NCBI RefSeq assembly: GCF_003205835.1
Contig: NZ_CP029773.1
Span: forward strand, 186,001-250,000
Length of the DNA: 64,000 nt
Direction: 5' to 3'
Source of the DNA: Stenotrophomonas maltophilia
Lineage (GTDB): Bacteria > Pseudomonadota > Gammaproteobacteria > Xanthomonadales > Xanthomonadaceae
Below are positions 53,158-62,640 of the stretch, one piece after another. How positions within the stretch are numbered: the first letter of the stretch is position 1; the number at the start of each line of letters is the position of its first letter. The notes under the pieces are model-generated. The model ran no database searches, was not told the DNA's origin, and was given only the letters and a program-made list of their open reading frames with translations. Both the position numbers and the translations under genes were made by a program.

Positions 53158-55050
53158 ATGCTCGGGGGCAAGACAGTGGCGGACAAGTACTGCGATCTGG
53201 TCATGAAAGGCGGCATCACCAGCGGCATCGTGTACCCCAATGCGGTGCTGGCGCTGGCGCGCGAGTACCGCTTCAAGAGCATCGGCGGCACTTCGGCCGG
53301 TGCCATCGCTGCGGCGGTGGCGGCTGCGGCGGCATGCGGTGATCGCCGCCAGCAGGCCGGCGAGCACCTGCCCGGCGATGCCGGCTATGGCGGGTTGTCG
53401 GCGGTGTCGGCGCAGCTGTCGCGGCGCGGTTTCATCTACAGCCTGTTCCAGCCGGCACGGGGCGCACGCGCCGCCTACCGGCTGCTGGTGGTGCTGACCG
53501 GCAATGCCGGCCTGCCGCACAAGCTGCTGTGCCTGGCCGTTGCCGTATTCGAGATCGCGCCGCTGGAAGTGCTGGTGTCGTTGGCACTGCTGCTCGGCCT
53601 GGGCTGGTGGGGCGGTGGCTGGAGCGGCGTGGCCGCCACGCTGCTGCCGTCGCTGCTGTGCGCGTACGGTGCCGGCGTGGCCGGTGCCGCGCTGCGGGTG
53701 GCGCGGGTGGCGCGGCGCAATCTGCTGGGCCTGTGCAGCGGTCTCGGCCGCGATGCACGCACGCCGGCGTTGACCGAGTGGCTGCACGCGTGCCTGCAGC
53801 AGTTGTCCGGCAAGCCGCTGGATGCACCGCTCACGTTCGCCGACCTGCACGATGCGCCGCGCTATGCCGGCGAGCCGGACAGCCCGCATGCGATCAGCCT
53901 GCAGATGATCACCACCTGCGTGTCGCACAACGAGCCGCGTACGTTGCCGCTGGGCGGTGCGCAGTTCTGGTTCCTGCGCGAGGAGTTCGAGCAGCTGTTC
54001 CCGGCCAGCGTGGTGCAGTGGCTGGTGACGCAGGCCGGCCCGCCGCTGGAGGTGGAAGGGCGCCGGTACTACCACCTGCCGCAGGGCCCGAAGCTGCCGG
54101 TGCTGGTGGCCACGCGCATGAGCCTGAGCTTCCCGCTGCTGATCAGCGCGGTGCCGTTGCATGAGCCCTCGCGCCGCGAGCGTCGCTGCGAACCGACCGC
54201 ACCCGCTGCCGACCAGGAGCACAATGTGGCCGACAGCATGGAAGGGCTGACCAGTGCCGGGCAGACCTGCGGACCGGTGATCACCGCGTTCCGCATCTGC
54301 TGGTTCTCCGATGGTGGCATCAGCAGCAACTTCCCGATCCATCTGTTCGATGCCGCCCTGCCGCGCTGGCCAACCTTCGCCATCAATCTGGTTTACCCGC
54401 AGCACGCCGAAGACGTGAGCCACGGCAGCAGTGGCCGCCAGGCGCTGGAACATGCCGTGTTCCTGCCCACCGAGAACCGCCACGGCTGGCAGCGCACCTA
54501 TCAGTCGATCGCCACGCCGTTGGCGGCCGCCGAGCTGGGCCGCTTCCTGTTCGCGGTGGTGGCGACCATGCAGAACTGGCGCGATCTGCTGCAGGCGCGC
54601 GCGCCGGGCTACCGCGACCGCATCGTGCACGTCAGCCTGCAGGGTGACGAAGGCGGCATGAACCTGGACATGACGCAGGACGTGCTGACCCGCATCGCCG
54701 ACAAGGGCAGCCTGGCCGGTGCACGCTTCTGTTCGTTCTCGTTCGAGAACCATTACTGGATCCGCTGGCGCAACCTGGCCTCCGCCTACCAGCGCTACAC
54801 GCTGGAAGTGGCGCGTACCGATGACCCGGCGCAGCAGGTACTGGCCTACCGTGCAGCGTACGCGATGGTTGCCAGTGGCCAGCCGACGCCACCGTCGTAC
54901 AAGCTGGGCTCGGAAGACAAGCGGCTGGCCTCGCAGCAGCTGTGGGGCTTGATGGTCGAGCAGGGACGTACCTGGGAAGACCTCGGCCCGGACCTTACTG
55001 ACGGCGCACCGCGTCCGCTGCCGCAGATGAAGGTCACGCCGATCTACTGA
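53158..55050 (+). CDS. Patatin-like phospholipase with internal membrane region
   Basis: A 630-residue patatin-family protein. The oxyanion loop is MKGGITSGIVYPNAVLAL, the nucleophile elbow GGTSAGAIAAA (Ser at about 46) and the catalytic Asp is in SDGGISSNFPI (about 385). Between the nucleophile and Asp is a long insertion (about 105-200) with several strongly hydrophobic stretches (LEVLVSLALLLGLGWWGGGW, LLPSLLCAYGAGVAGAAL), so the enzyme is probably membrane embedded. Length is well above simple patatins. No start ribosome site is obvious; ATG 53158 gives the family N-terminus. Substrate is unknown. Confidence 0.9.
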   Translation: MLGGKTVADKYCDLVMKGGITSGIVYPNAVLALAREYRFKSIGGTSAGAIAAAVAAAAACGDRRQQAGEHLPGDAGYGGLSAVSAQLSRRGFIYSLFQPARGARAAYRLLVVLTGNAGLPHKLLCLAVAVFEIAPLEVLVSLALLLGLGWWGGGWSGVAATLLPSLLCAYGAGVAGAALRVARVARRNLLGLCSGLGRDARTPALTEWLHACLQQLSGKPLDAPLTFADLHDAPRYAGEPDSPHAISLQMITTCVSHNEPRTLPLGGAQFWFLREEFEQLFPASVVQWLVTQAGPPLEVEGRRYYHLPQGPKLPVLVATRMSLSFPLLISAVPLHEPSRRERRCEPTAPAADQEHNVADSMEGLTSAGQTCGPVITAFRICWFSDGGISSNFPIHLFDAALPRWPTFAINLVYPQHAEDVSHGSSGRQALEHAVFLPTENRHGWQRTYQSIATPLAAAELGRFLFAVVATMQNWRDLLQARAPGYRDRIVHVSLQGDEGGMNLDMTQDVLTRIADKGSLAGARFCSFSFENHYWIRWRNLASAYQRYTLEVARTDDPAQQVLAYRAAYAMVASGQPTPPSYKLGSEDKRLASQQLWGLMVEQGRTWEDLGPDLTDGAPRPLPQMKVTPIY

Positions 55051-55083
55051 TCTCCGCCGCAGCCGATTGAACTGTTCTGGTGG

Positions 55084-55103
55084 GTGCCGACCTTGGTCGG
55101 CAC
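55084..55103. repeat. GTGCCGACC palindrome
   Basis: GTGCCGACC-TT-GGTCGGCAC between the convergent patatin and DUF1028 genes; related palindromes occur at 56225-56244 and 56259-56279. Confidence 0.75.
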
Positions 55104-55123
55104 GATCTGACCCCTGCGGTGCC

Positions 55124-56077
55124 TCATCGCCACGACGCCACCACCGCATCACCCTGCAACGGCGCATACAACGGCAACGCCAGCTCCTGCTTCACCCAGC
55201 CCGGATTGAGCGCACGCAGTCCTGCCAGATACTCGCGCGCCAGCGCCGTATCGCCCTGCCGCATGGCCAGGCGCGCAGCGCGCGCCCAGGTACGGTCCCA
55301 GCCATGGGCCAGCGACAACGAGGTCGCCAGTGCTGCACGCGCCCCTGCCACATCGCCTTTCTCCCAGCGCTGCTCGGCGCGGATGATCGCCTCGTTGGAC
55401 AGGCGCATGTCGTACAGCTCGCGCAGCCTTGCGACCGCGCGTGGGTCAGCGTCCACGCGCAGGTCGGTGTCCTGCCAGTCGCCGCCGGGCGTGCGTACCA
55501 GCAGCGCCGCCGACCATTGTCCACTGCGCTGCCCGCCTGCTGCCTGGCCAGCTTCCAGCGCCGCCAGCAAGCGCGCCGCCAACTCACCCTGAGATGCAGC
55601 GAAGACGCGTTGCATCGATGCCAGCACCTCTGGCCCGGCCAGACCATTGCCCTGCACGCTCAGCATGCCCTCGCCCTGCGCACCGGCCCAATCCGCCTGC
55701 TGCGCGGTGGCGCCGGTGTACTGCGCATTGCCGTCGCGCGCGCTGACCAGCCCCACCTGGCGCTCGGCAAGCGTGGTGCCATCGAAGTTGCCGTCTTCAT
55801 CGAGCAGCTGCTTCAGCACCTGGGCAGGCGTGCGGCCTTTGGCCATCAACTCCAGACCCTTCGACCCATAGGTCGGGTTGGTCTCGAACTGGCTGGCGAC
55901 CGCACCCACCTTCGCCTGCGCCCACGGTACACCCACGCCCCCGACCGCCAGATTGTGCGTGGCCACCGCCACCCCGCAGTCGCCGGCCGCGTTGCAGGCG
56001 GCAATGGAGAACGTCGCCCACGCCGGCGCAGCGAAGGCAGCGAGCAGCAGGACCAGGCAGGAACGCAGCAGGAACAT
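55124..56077 (-). CDS. DUF1028 family exported protein
   Basis: A 317-residue exported protein. The signal peptide is FLLRSCLVLLLAAFAAPAWA. The mature N-terminal domain (about 22-215) matches DUF1028, an Ntn-hydrolase-like fold: TFSIAACNAAGDCGVAVATH opens it with the family Cys, and GVGVPWAQAKVGAVASQFET and YGSKGLELMAKGRTPAQVLK follow. The C-terminal helical part (230-317) has a TPR-like pattern. Function is unknown. ATG 56077 puts the signal peptide first; a longer start adds an unlikely N-terminus. Confidence 0.88.
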   Translation of the reverse strand: MFLLRSCLVLLLAAFAAPAWATFSIAACNAAGDCGVAVATHNLAVGGVGVPWAQAKVGAVASQFETNPTYGSKGLELMAKGRTPAQVLKQLLDEDGNFDGTTLAERQVGLVSARDGNAQYTGATAQQADWAGAQGEGMLSVQGNGLAGPEVLASMQRVFAASQGELAARLLAALEAGQAAGGQRSGQWSAALLVRTPGGDWQDTDLRVDADPRAVARLRELYDMRLSNEAIIRAEQRWEKGDVAGARAALATSLSLAHGWDRTWARAARLAMRQGDTALAREYLAGLRALNPGWVKQELALPLYAPLQGDAVVASWR

Positions 56078-56307
56078 GGCCAACTCCGTGGGCAGGCATT
56101 GCAATGGGATGCAGCCTACGCACGAAAGGTTTAGTAGACCCACGCCATGCATGGATGGAATCCCATCGAAATCGAATATTTCGAACCTTCATCGAAGAAC
56201 ATCCACGCATGGCATGGATCAAGCGTGTCGACCAAGGTCGACACCCACCAACAGCAGCGTGCCGACCAACGGTCAGCACCCACCAACAGCAGCCGGAAAC
56301 TGTCGAA

Positions 56308-56414
56308 GGCGGGGTGGGTCCGGTTGCGGGGGTGTCCGCGGGATGGATGCCGCGGCCAAGCCCCCAGGGACGGGTTCACGGCGTCCCCGCAATCCGACAC
56401 GACACCGCCCCGCC
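56308..56414. repeat. Long imperfect dyad repeat, copy 2
   Basis: It is homologous to 796-897, starting GGCGGGGTGGGTCCGGTTGC and ending CCGCCCCGCC, with shared flanks CTGTCGAAG and CCACGGAATGCC. The right arm is more diverged and carries a small insertion compared with copy 1. Confidence 0.85.
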
Positions 56415-56444
56415 ATTCCACGGAATGCCAGCTGTTGCTTTTGA

Positions 56445-56470
56445 GGTTGCCGGCCAGCGGCCGGCACTAC
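56445..56470. repeat. Single SMAG-like arm
   Basis: GGCCAGCGGCCGGCACTAC only, without the opposite arm. Confidence 0.75.
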
Positions 56471-56504
56471 CGCAGGTGCAGGGCGCAGCCCTGCCGAACC
56501 ACCC

Positions 56505-57872
56505 CTACCGCCCCGGCAACTGCGCGAACGCGCGCTGCATGCAGTCCTCCCGCGGGCACACCCGGCACCCCGGGCCGATCGACACCGAATTGCCCGGGCT
56601 CTGCACATCCAGCCCCAGTGAATACACCAGCCGCTCGGCATGCTGCAGATCGCAGCCCAGCGCTACCGCGAACGTCTTCCGCGGTTGGCCATGCCCCACC
56701 GGCCCGCTGCTGACCTGCCGCGCCAGCCAGAAGTGGCGCCGCCCATCGGGCATGCGCGCGGTCTGCGTCAGGATCCGCCCCGGCTGGTTGAACGCCTCGT
56801 AGACGATCCACAGCGGGCACGACCCACCTACCTGCGAGAAATGGAAATCGGTGGCCGAATGACGCTTGGACACATTGCCGGCGCGATCCACGCGGATGAA
56901 GAAGAATGGCAGCCCGGGCGCACTGCGCCGCGCCAGCGTGCTCAGCCGGTGGCAGACCGCTTCGAAGCCGACGCCGAACTGATGCGCCAGCAGTTCGATG
57001 TCGTAGCTGCTGGTTTCGGCCGCACGCAGGAAGCGCATGTACGGCATCACCAGCGCACCGGCGAAATAGTTGGAGAGACCGATCCGCGCCTGCGCGATGC
57101 GTGCCTCATCGGTGAACCCGGCGCGCGCCACCACTGCATCGATCTGCGGCAGGTAGCCGTGAAGGGCCAGCTCGGCCGCCATCTGGAACGCCTGCTGGCC
57201 GGGCTCCAGGTAATCGGGCAGCCACAGCCGCCGCGCATCGGCATCGTATTGCCGCTTCTCGCGCCCGGCCTGCAGTGCGGCCACCTCCACCAGCACGCCA
57301 TGGCGGTCGGCCAGCAGCTGGCGCAGTCGCGGTGCCACGTGCCCGGGCGACAGCCCCCATTCGGCGAACAGCTGCTCGGCCAGCTCGTCCAGCTCGGGAA
57401 TGTGGTTGTGCATGCGATTGAAGAATTCGCGGACCTGGTCGCCGGCCGGCAGGGTGCTGCCTGCGCCGGGCTCGCCCAGCTGGAACTCCAGCGCGGCGGC
57501 ATGCTCGCGCAGCGCCAGGTGGCGGCGATGCAGGTCCAGCAGGGCGCGGCTGACCTGCGGCAGGTTGCCGGCCAGCGCGCGCAGCTCGGTCGCGCTGACC
57601 TCGGCCAGACCCAGGTCACGCAGGGTCTCGCCCAGCGCTTCCTGCAGGGCGGCGGGCTCATCCTCGTCGAACAGCGCGGAAACGTCGCCCAATACCTCGC
57701 CCAGCTTCTTCTGCACTGCTGGCGTGAGTGGGCGCTTGTTGCGCTCGATCTGGTTCAGGTAGCTGGCCGACAGCCCCAGCGCCCGAGCCAGATCGGCCTG
57801 GCTGTAGCCGCGCTGCTCGCGCAGCCGCAGCAGGCGCAGGCCAAGTTGTCGCTGGGGGGCTGAATAATTCAC
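56505..57872 (-). CDS. ScfR-like short-chain acyl metabolism regulator (XRE plus ImmA/IrrE-like)
   Basis: A 455-residue regulator of the ScfR/RamB/PrpR-like group. The N-terminal XRE helix-turn-helix is LRLLRLREQRGYSQADLARA followed by LGLSASYLNQIERNKRPLTP. The middle (about 150-310) corresponds to an ImmA/IrrE-like domain but lacks an HExxH zinc motif, so it is probably a sensor. The C-terminal DUF2083 region has a Cys cluster (GCRVCPREDCMQRAFAQLPG) that may bind iron-sulfur or metal. The start is GTG at 57872. It is divergent from mmsA, so control of valine or propionate metabolism is likely. Confidence 0.9.
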   Translation of the reverse strand: MNYSAPQRQLGLRLLRLREQRGYSQADLARALGLSASYLNQIERNKRPLTPAVQKKLGEVLGDVSALFDEDEPAALQEALGETLRDLGLAEVSATELRALAGNLPQVSRALLDLHRRHLALREHAAALEFQLGEPGAGSTLPAGDQVREFFNRMHNHIPELDELAEQLFAEWGLSPGHVAPRLRQLLADRHGVLVEVAALQAGREKRQYDADARRLWLPDYLEPGQQAFQMAAELALHGYLPQIDAVVARAGFTDEARIAQARIGLSNYFAGALVMPYMRFLRAAETSSYDIELLAHQFGVGFEAVCHRLSTLARRSAPGLPFFFIRVDRAGNVSKRHSATDFHFSQVGGSCPLWIVYEAFNQPGRILTQTARMPDGRRHFWLARQVSSGPVGHGQPRKTFAVALGCDLQHAERLVYSLGLDVQSPGNSVSIGPGCRVCPREDCMQRAFAQLPGR

Positions 57873-57878
57873 AGAATT
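57866..57878. promoter_or_regulatory. Palindromic operator candidate at the scfR start
   Basis: AATTC-ACA-GAATT overlaps the scfR GTG start, about 110 bp before mmsA. Binding here could repress the regulator itself. Confidence 0.45.
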
Positions 57879-57987
57879 AACATGAATCGTCTGGCGTGTT
57901 GGCCAGATTAAGCGGATTCAGCCCGGAAATCGAGGTGGGTGCTGTGAATAATGCCAAGCATCTTTCGCACCCTGTGGGATTGTCGTC

Positions 57988-59493
57988 ATGACTGTTGCAG
58001 CGCCCCGTATCCGCATGCTGATCGATGGCCAGTTCGTTGAATCGGCCACCTCCCACTGGCAGGACGTGATCAATCCGGCCACCCAGGACGTGCTGGCCAA
58101 GGTGCCGTTCGCCACCACCGGCGAAGTGGACGCCGCCGTCGCCGCCGCCAAGGAAGCCTTCAAGACCTGGCGCAAGACCCCGATCGGCACCCGTGCGCGC
58201 ATCTTCCTGAAGTACCAGCAGCTGATCCGCGAAAACATGAGCGAGCTGGCCCACATCCTTACCGCCGAACAGGGCAAGACCCTGCCGGACGCCGAAGGCG
58301 ATGTGTTCCGCGGCCTGGAAGTGGTCGAGCACGCCGCCGCCATCGGCAACCTGCAGCTGGGCGAGCTGGCCAACAACGTGGCCAATGGCGTGGACACCTA
58401 CACGATCATGCAGCCGCTGGGCGTGTGCGCCGGCATCACCCCGTTCAACTTCCCGGCGATGATCCCGCTGTGGATGTTCCCGATGGCGATTGCAACGGGC
58501 AACACCTTCATCCTCAAGCCGTCCGAGCAGGACCCGATGGTGACCATGCGCCTGGTCGAGCTTGCGCTGGAAGCAGGCATTCCGAAGGGCGTGCTGAACG
58601 TCGTCCACGGCGGCGAGGAAGTGGTCAACGCGATCTGCGACCACCCGGACATCAAGGCCGTGTCGTTCGTCGGTTCCACCCGCGTCGGCACCCACGTCTA
58701 CAACCGTGCCTCGCTGGCCGGCAAGCGCGTGCAGTGCATGATGGGCGCCAAGAACCACGCCGTGGTGCTGCCGGACGCCAACAAGGAACAGACCCTCAAC
58801 GCGATGGTCGGCGCCGCCTTCGGTGCCGCGGGCCAGCGTTGCATGGCCGCCTCCACCCTGGTGCTGGTCGGTGAAGCACGCAACTGGGTGCAGGACCTGG
58901 TCACCAAGGCCAAGACCCTGAAGGTCAGCGGCGGCACCGTCGCCGGCACCGACGTCGGTCCGGTCATTTCCTGCAGCGCCCGCGAGCGCGTGGAAGGCCT
59001 GATCGCCTCGGGCGTGGAGCAGGGCGCCAAGCTGGTGCTCGACGGCCGCAAGCCGCAGGTCGATGGTTTCGAGAAGGGCAACTTCGTCGGCCCGACCATC
59101 TTTGCCGGTGTCACCACCGACATGCGCATCTACCAGGAAGAAATCTTCGGGCCGGTGCTGGTCATCCTCGAAGCGGAGACGCTGGAAGAGGCCATCGCGA
59201 TGGTCAACAGCAACCCGAACGGCAACGGCACCGCACTGTTCACCCAGTCCGGCGCGGCCGCGCGCAAGTTCCAGGAAGACATCGACGTCGGCCAGGTCGG
59301 CATCAACGTGCCGATCCCGGTGCCGGTGCCGCTGTTCTCGTTCACCGGTTCGCGCGCCTCCAAGCTGGGCGACCTGGGCCCGTACGGCAAGCAGGTGGTG
59401 CTGTTCTACACCCAGACCAAGACGGTCACCGCGCGCTGGTTCGATGACGAGACGCTCAGCCATGGCGTCAACACCACGATCAGCCTGAAGTAA
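57988..59493 (+). CDS. mmsA: Methylmalonate-semialdehyde dehydrogenase, CoA-acylating
   Basis: MmsA oxidises methylmalonate semialdehyde to propionyl-CoA at the end of valine breakdown. The 501-residue aldehyde dehydrogenase has the family N-terminus ([20 protein letters not shown]). It also has the NAD-binding [14 protein letters not shown] and the active-site Cys in [11 protein letters not shown] (about residue 287). [20 protein letters not shown] fits the MMSDH subfamily. It is the first gene of a five-gene plus-strand operon. Confidence 0.95.
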   Translation: MTVAAPRIRMLIDGQFVESATSHWQDVINPATQDVLAKVPFATTGEVDAAVAAAKEAFKTWRKTPIGTRARIFLKYQQLIRENMSELAHILTAEQGKTLPDAEGDVFRGLEVVEHAAAIGNLQLGELANNVANGVDTYTIMQPLGVCAGITPFNFPAMIPLWMFPMAIATGNTFILKPSEQDPMVTMRLVELALEAGIPKGVLNVVHGGEEVVNAICDHPDIKAVSFVGSTRVGTHVYNRASLAGKRVQCMMGAKNHAVVLPDANKEQTLNAMVGAAFGAAGQRCMAASTLVLVGEARNWVQDLVTKAKTLKVSGGTVAGTDVGPVISCSARERVEGLIASGVEQGAKLVLDGRKPQVDGFEKGNFVGPTIFAGVTTDMRIYQEEIFGPVLVILEAETLEEAIAMVNSNPNGNGTALFTQSGAAARKFQEDIDVGQVGINVPIPVPVPLFSFTGSRASKLGDLGPYGKQVVLFYTQTKTVTARWFDDETLSHGVNTTISLK

Positions 59494-59507
59494 CGGCAGG
59501 AGCAGCC

Positions 59508-60674
59508 ATGAGCCACTCGATGACGACGGAACTGGAAGAAGCGCAGCAGGCGTACCGCGAGGCGGCGCGCGACTTCGCACAGGCCGAACTGGCGCCGCAC
59601 GCCGCGCGATGGGATGCGGAGGGCATCTTTCCGCGCGAGGCGATCGCCAAGGCCGGTGAACTGGGCTTCTGCGGCCTGTACATGGACCCGGAAGTGGGCG
59701 GCAGCGGCCTGAGCCGACTGGACGCCGCCGTCGTCATCGAGGAGCTCGCCAACGTGGATCCGTCGACCGCGGCGTACATCAGCATCCACAACATGGCTTC
59801 GTGGATGGTGTCCAAGTGGGGCCAGCCGGCGCTGCGCGATGCGTGGGGCCAGGATCTGGCCGCCGGCCTCAAGCTGGCCTCGTACTGCCTGACCGAACCC
59901 GGTGCCGGTTCCGATGCGGCCTCGCTGAAGACCACCGCCGTGCGCGATGGCGACTTCTATGTGCTGAACGGCTCGAAGGCCTTCATTTCCGGCGCCGGTG
60001 CCACCGAGCTGCTGGTGGTGATGGCGCGTACCGGTGGTGCCGGTGCCGGCGGTGTCAGCGCCATTGCGGTGCCGGCCGACCTGCCGGGCATCAGCTTCGG
60101 CCGCAAGGAAGAGAAGATGGGCTGGAACAGCCAGCCCACCCGTGGCATCACCTTCGAAAACGTCCGCGTACCGGTCAGCCACCTTCTGGGAGAGGAAGGC
60201 GGCGGCTTCAAGCTGGCGATGAAGGGGCTCGATGGCGGCCGCATCAACATCGCCGCCTGCTCGCTGGGCGCCGCGCAGGGTGCGCTGGACGCTGCACGCC
60301 GCTACATGGGCGAGCGCCGCCAGTTCGGCAAGGCACTGGCCGAGTTCCAGGCACTGCAGTTCAAGCTGGCCGACATGGTCACCCAGCTGGTGGCCGCCCG
60401 GCAGATGGTGCACACCGCTGCGCGCAAGCTCGATGCCGGTGCCAGCGACGCCAACGTGTGGTGCGCGATGGCCAAGCGCTTCGCCACCGATGCCGGTTTC
60501 AACGTCTGCAACGAAGCACTGCAGATCCACGGTGGCTACGGCTACATCCGCGAATACCCGATCGAGCGCCTGCTGCGTGACTGCCGCGTGCACCAGATCC
60601 TGGAAGGCACCAACGAGATCATGCGGGTGATCGTTGCCCGTCACCTGCTCAACACCGAAGAGGAACTGCGATGA
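59508..60674 (+). CDS. Acyl-CoA dehydrogenase (isobutyryl-CoA dehydrogenase candidate)
   Basis: A 388-residue FAD acyl-CoA dehydrogenase. SYCLTEPGAGSDAASLKTTA, MGWNSQPTRGITFENVRVPV and LQIHGGYGYIREYPIERLLR are the family signatures; EGTNEIMRVIVARHLL closes the C-terminus. Its place between mmsA and two crotonase-fold genes makes isobutyryl-CoA the likely substrate. Its C-terminal ATG overlaps the next start by 4 bp (60671-60674). GGAG-like sequence precedes its own ATG. Confidence 0.92.
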   Translation: MSHSMTTELEEAQQAYREAARDFAQAELAPHAARWDAEGIFPREAIAKAGELGFCGLYMDPEVGGSGLSRLDAAVVIEELANVDPSTAAYISIHNMASWMVSKWGQPALRDAWGQDLAAGLKLASYCLTEPGAGSDAASLKTTAVRDGDFYVLNGSKAFISGAGATELLVVMARTGGAGAGGVSAIAVPADLPGISFGRKEEKMGWNSQPTRGITFENVRVPVSHLLGEEGGGFKLAMKGLDGGRINIAACSLGAAQGALDAARRYMGERRQFGKALAEFQALQFKLADMVTQLVAARQMVHTAARKLDAGASDANVWCAMAKRFATDAGFNVCNEALQIHGGYGYIREYPIERLLRDCRVHQILEGTNEIMRVIVARHLLNTEEELR

Positions 60675-61468
60675 AGGATTGGCGTACCCAGGAGCACGTG
60701 GGCCTGAAGGTGGAGGTGGATGGCCACACCGCCGTGGTCACCCTGAACAACCCGCCGGCGCATACCTGGACCGTGCACAGCCTGTCGGCGCTGCGCGACC
60801 TGGTGGGCGCGCTCAACGCAGACCGCGACATCTACGCGCTGGTGATCACCGGTGACGGCGAGAAATTCTTCTCCGCCGGTGCCGACCTCAACCAGTTCGC
60901 CTCCGGCGACAAGGCCGCTGCACGTGAAGCCGCGCGCCGCTTCGGTGAAGCCTTCGAGGCGCTGTCCGGTTTCCGTGGCGTGTCGATCGCCGCGATCAAC
61001 GGCTACGCCATGGGCGGTGGCCTGGAATGCGCGCTGGCCTGCGACCTGCGCATCATTGAAGACCATGCCCAGGTTGCGCTGCCAGAGGCCACCGTCGGCC
61101 TGCTGCCCTGCGCCGGTGGCACCCAGAACCTGCCGCGCTTGGTTGGCGAGGGCTGGGCCAAGCGCATGATCCTGCTGGGCGAGCGCATCAACGCCGAGAC
61201 CGCGCTGCGCATTGGCCTGGCCGAAGAAAAGGTCGGCAAGGGTGAAGCCAAGGCGCTGGCGCTGGAATGGGCGAAGAAGGCCGGCAAGCAGAGCCCGACC
61301 AGCATCGCCGCCTGCAAGACCCTGGTGCAGGCCACCCGCACCGGCACCCACGCTTCGGCGCTGGTGGCCGAACGCGAAGCCTTCGTCGATCTGTTCGACA
61401 CCGCCGACCAGGTCGAGGGCGTGACCGCCTTCCTGGAAAAGCGCGCTGCGCAGTGGAAGAACGCATGA
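60671..61468 (+). CDS. Enoyl-CoA hydratase (methacrylyl-CoA hydratase candidate)
   Basis: A 265-residue crotonase-fold protein. Typical features are EKFFSAGADLNQFASGDKAA (CoA-binding region with the first oxyanion strand), AAINGYAMGGGLECALACDL (second oxyanion segment) and ALPEATVGLLPCAGGTQNLP (with the catalytic Glu pair). In valine breakdown it would hydrate methacrylyl-CoA to 3-hydroxyisobutyryl-CoA. It overlaps both neighbours by 4 bp, so the three are tightly co-translated. Confidence 0.92.
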   Translation: MKDWRTQEHVGLKVEVDGHTAVVTLNNPPAHTWTVHSLSALRDLVGALNADRDIYALVITGDGEKFFSAGADLNQFASGDKAAAREAARRFGEAFEALSGFRGVSIAAINGYAMGGGLECALACDLRIIEDHAQVALPEATVGLLPCAGGTQNLPRLVGEGWAKRMILLGERINAETALRIGLAEEKVGKGEAKALALEWAKKAGKQSPTSIAACKTLVQATRTGTHASALVAEREAFVDLFDTADQVEGVTAFLEKRAAQWKNA

Positions 61469-62640
61469 GCACCGACACCGCTGCCGACGACGCACCGGTG
61501 CTGTTCGAAGAGCGCGCAGCCGGCAACGGCACGCGCATCGGCATCGCCACGCTCAACGCGCCGCGCACGCTCAACGGCTTCTCGCTGCCGATGGCACACC
61601 TGCTGCTGAAGCAGTTGAATGCCTGGGCCGACGACGATGGCATCGCCATGGTGGTGCTGCAGGGTGCCGGCGAAAAGGCGTTCTGCGCCGGCGGTGACCT
61701 GCACAGCCTGTACAAGAGCATGGTCGACTTCCGCGAGGCCGGCCGCAGCGACATCCGCGAGAACGACTACGCGGCCGAGTTCTTCGACGTTGAATACCGC
61801 GTCGATTACCTCATCCACACCTACGCCAAGCCGATCCTGTGCTGGGGCCACGGCATCGTGATGGGCGGCGGCATCGGCCTGATGTCCGGCGCCAGCCACC
61901 GCGTGGTCAGTGAGCGCTCCAAGCTGGCCTTCCCGGAAATCACCGTCGGCCTGTTCCCCGATGTGGGCGGCAGCTGGCTGCTGCCGCGCGTACCCGGCAA
62001 GGGCGGCCTGTTCCTGGCCCTGACCGGCGCACTGCTCAATCCAGGCGATGCCATCTACGCCGGCCTGGCCGACGTGCATGTGGCCGAAGAACGCCGCAGC
62101 GCAGTGTTCGACGCGCTGCTGCAGGTCGCGTGGTCCAGCAGCGCCGCACACAACCACGAACGCCTCAGCCATCTGCTGCAGTCGCATGCCAGCGATGCTG
62201 CCACGGGTCCGCTGCTGGCCAATGCGGCGCAGGTTGATGCGTTGTGCGAAGGCGATGACCTGCAGGCCATCATTGCGCGCATTGCCGGTCTGCAGACCGA
62301 CGATGCCTGGTTGCAGGCGGCACAGAAGACCCTCGCCGCCGGTGCACCCGGTTCGGCACGGCTGTCGTACGAGCTGCAGCGACGCAGTGCCGGCCAGGAC
62401 CTGGCCGCGATCTATCGCCTGGAGTACATCGTCGCCCTGCATTGCGCCGCCCACGGTGATTTCGCCGAAGGCATCCGCGCGCTGCTGATCGACAAGGACC
62501 GCAATCCGCAGTGGAACCCGGCCACCCTGGCCGAGGCCACCGGCGCGTGGGCCGACACCTTCTTCGCTTCCCCCTGGGCCGCTGCCGCGCATCCGCTGGC
62601 CGACCTGGGCACTCCCCTTGTTGAAAGGAGCCTTGCATGA
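61465..62640 (+). CDS. 3-Hydroxyisobutyryl-CoA hydrolase (crotonase fold)
   Basis: A 391-residue crotonase-superfamily hydrolase. EKAFCAGGDLHSLYKSMVDF, LCWGHGIVMGGGIGLMSGAS and FPEITVGLFPDVGGSWLLPR match HIBCH rather than a hydratase, and the extra C-terminal length (about 390 versus 265) is also typical. It frees 3-hydroxyisobutyrate from CoA for MmsB. The ATG at 61465 overlaps the hydratase stop by 4 bp; a longer frame upstream is spurious. Confidence 0.9.
   Translation: MSTDTAADDAPVLFEERAAGNGTRIGIATLNAPRTLNGFSLPMAHLLLKQLNAWADDDGIAMVVLQGAGEKAFCAGGDLHSLYKSMVDFREAGRSDIRENDYAAEFFDVEYRVDYLIHTYAKPILCWGHGIVMGGGIGLMSGASHRVVSERSKLAFPEITVGLFPDVGGSWLLPRVPGKGGLFLALTGALLNPGDAIYAGLADVHVAEERRSAVFDALLQVAWSSSAAHNHERLSHLLQSHASDAATGPLLANAAQVDALCEGDDLQAIIARIAGLQTDDAWLQAAQKTLAAGAPGSARLSYELQRRSAGQDLAAIYRLEYIVALHCAAHGDFAEGIRALLIDKDRNPQWNPATLAEATGAWADTFFASPWAAAAHPLADLGTPLVERSLA

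Larger units (their letters stand above)
56078..56504. other. Repeat-rich intergenic region between DUF1028 gene and scfR
   Basis: No gene is seen in 427 bases. They hold ATCCACGC-type palindromes (about 56139-56219), GTGTCGACC/GTGCCGACC palindromes (56225-56279), the second long dyad repeat (56308-56414) and a SMAG arm (56445-56470). Confidence 0.7.
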
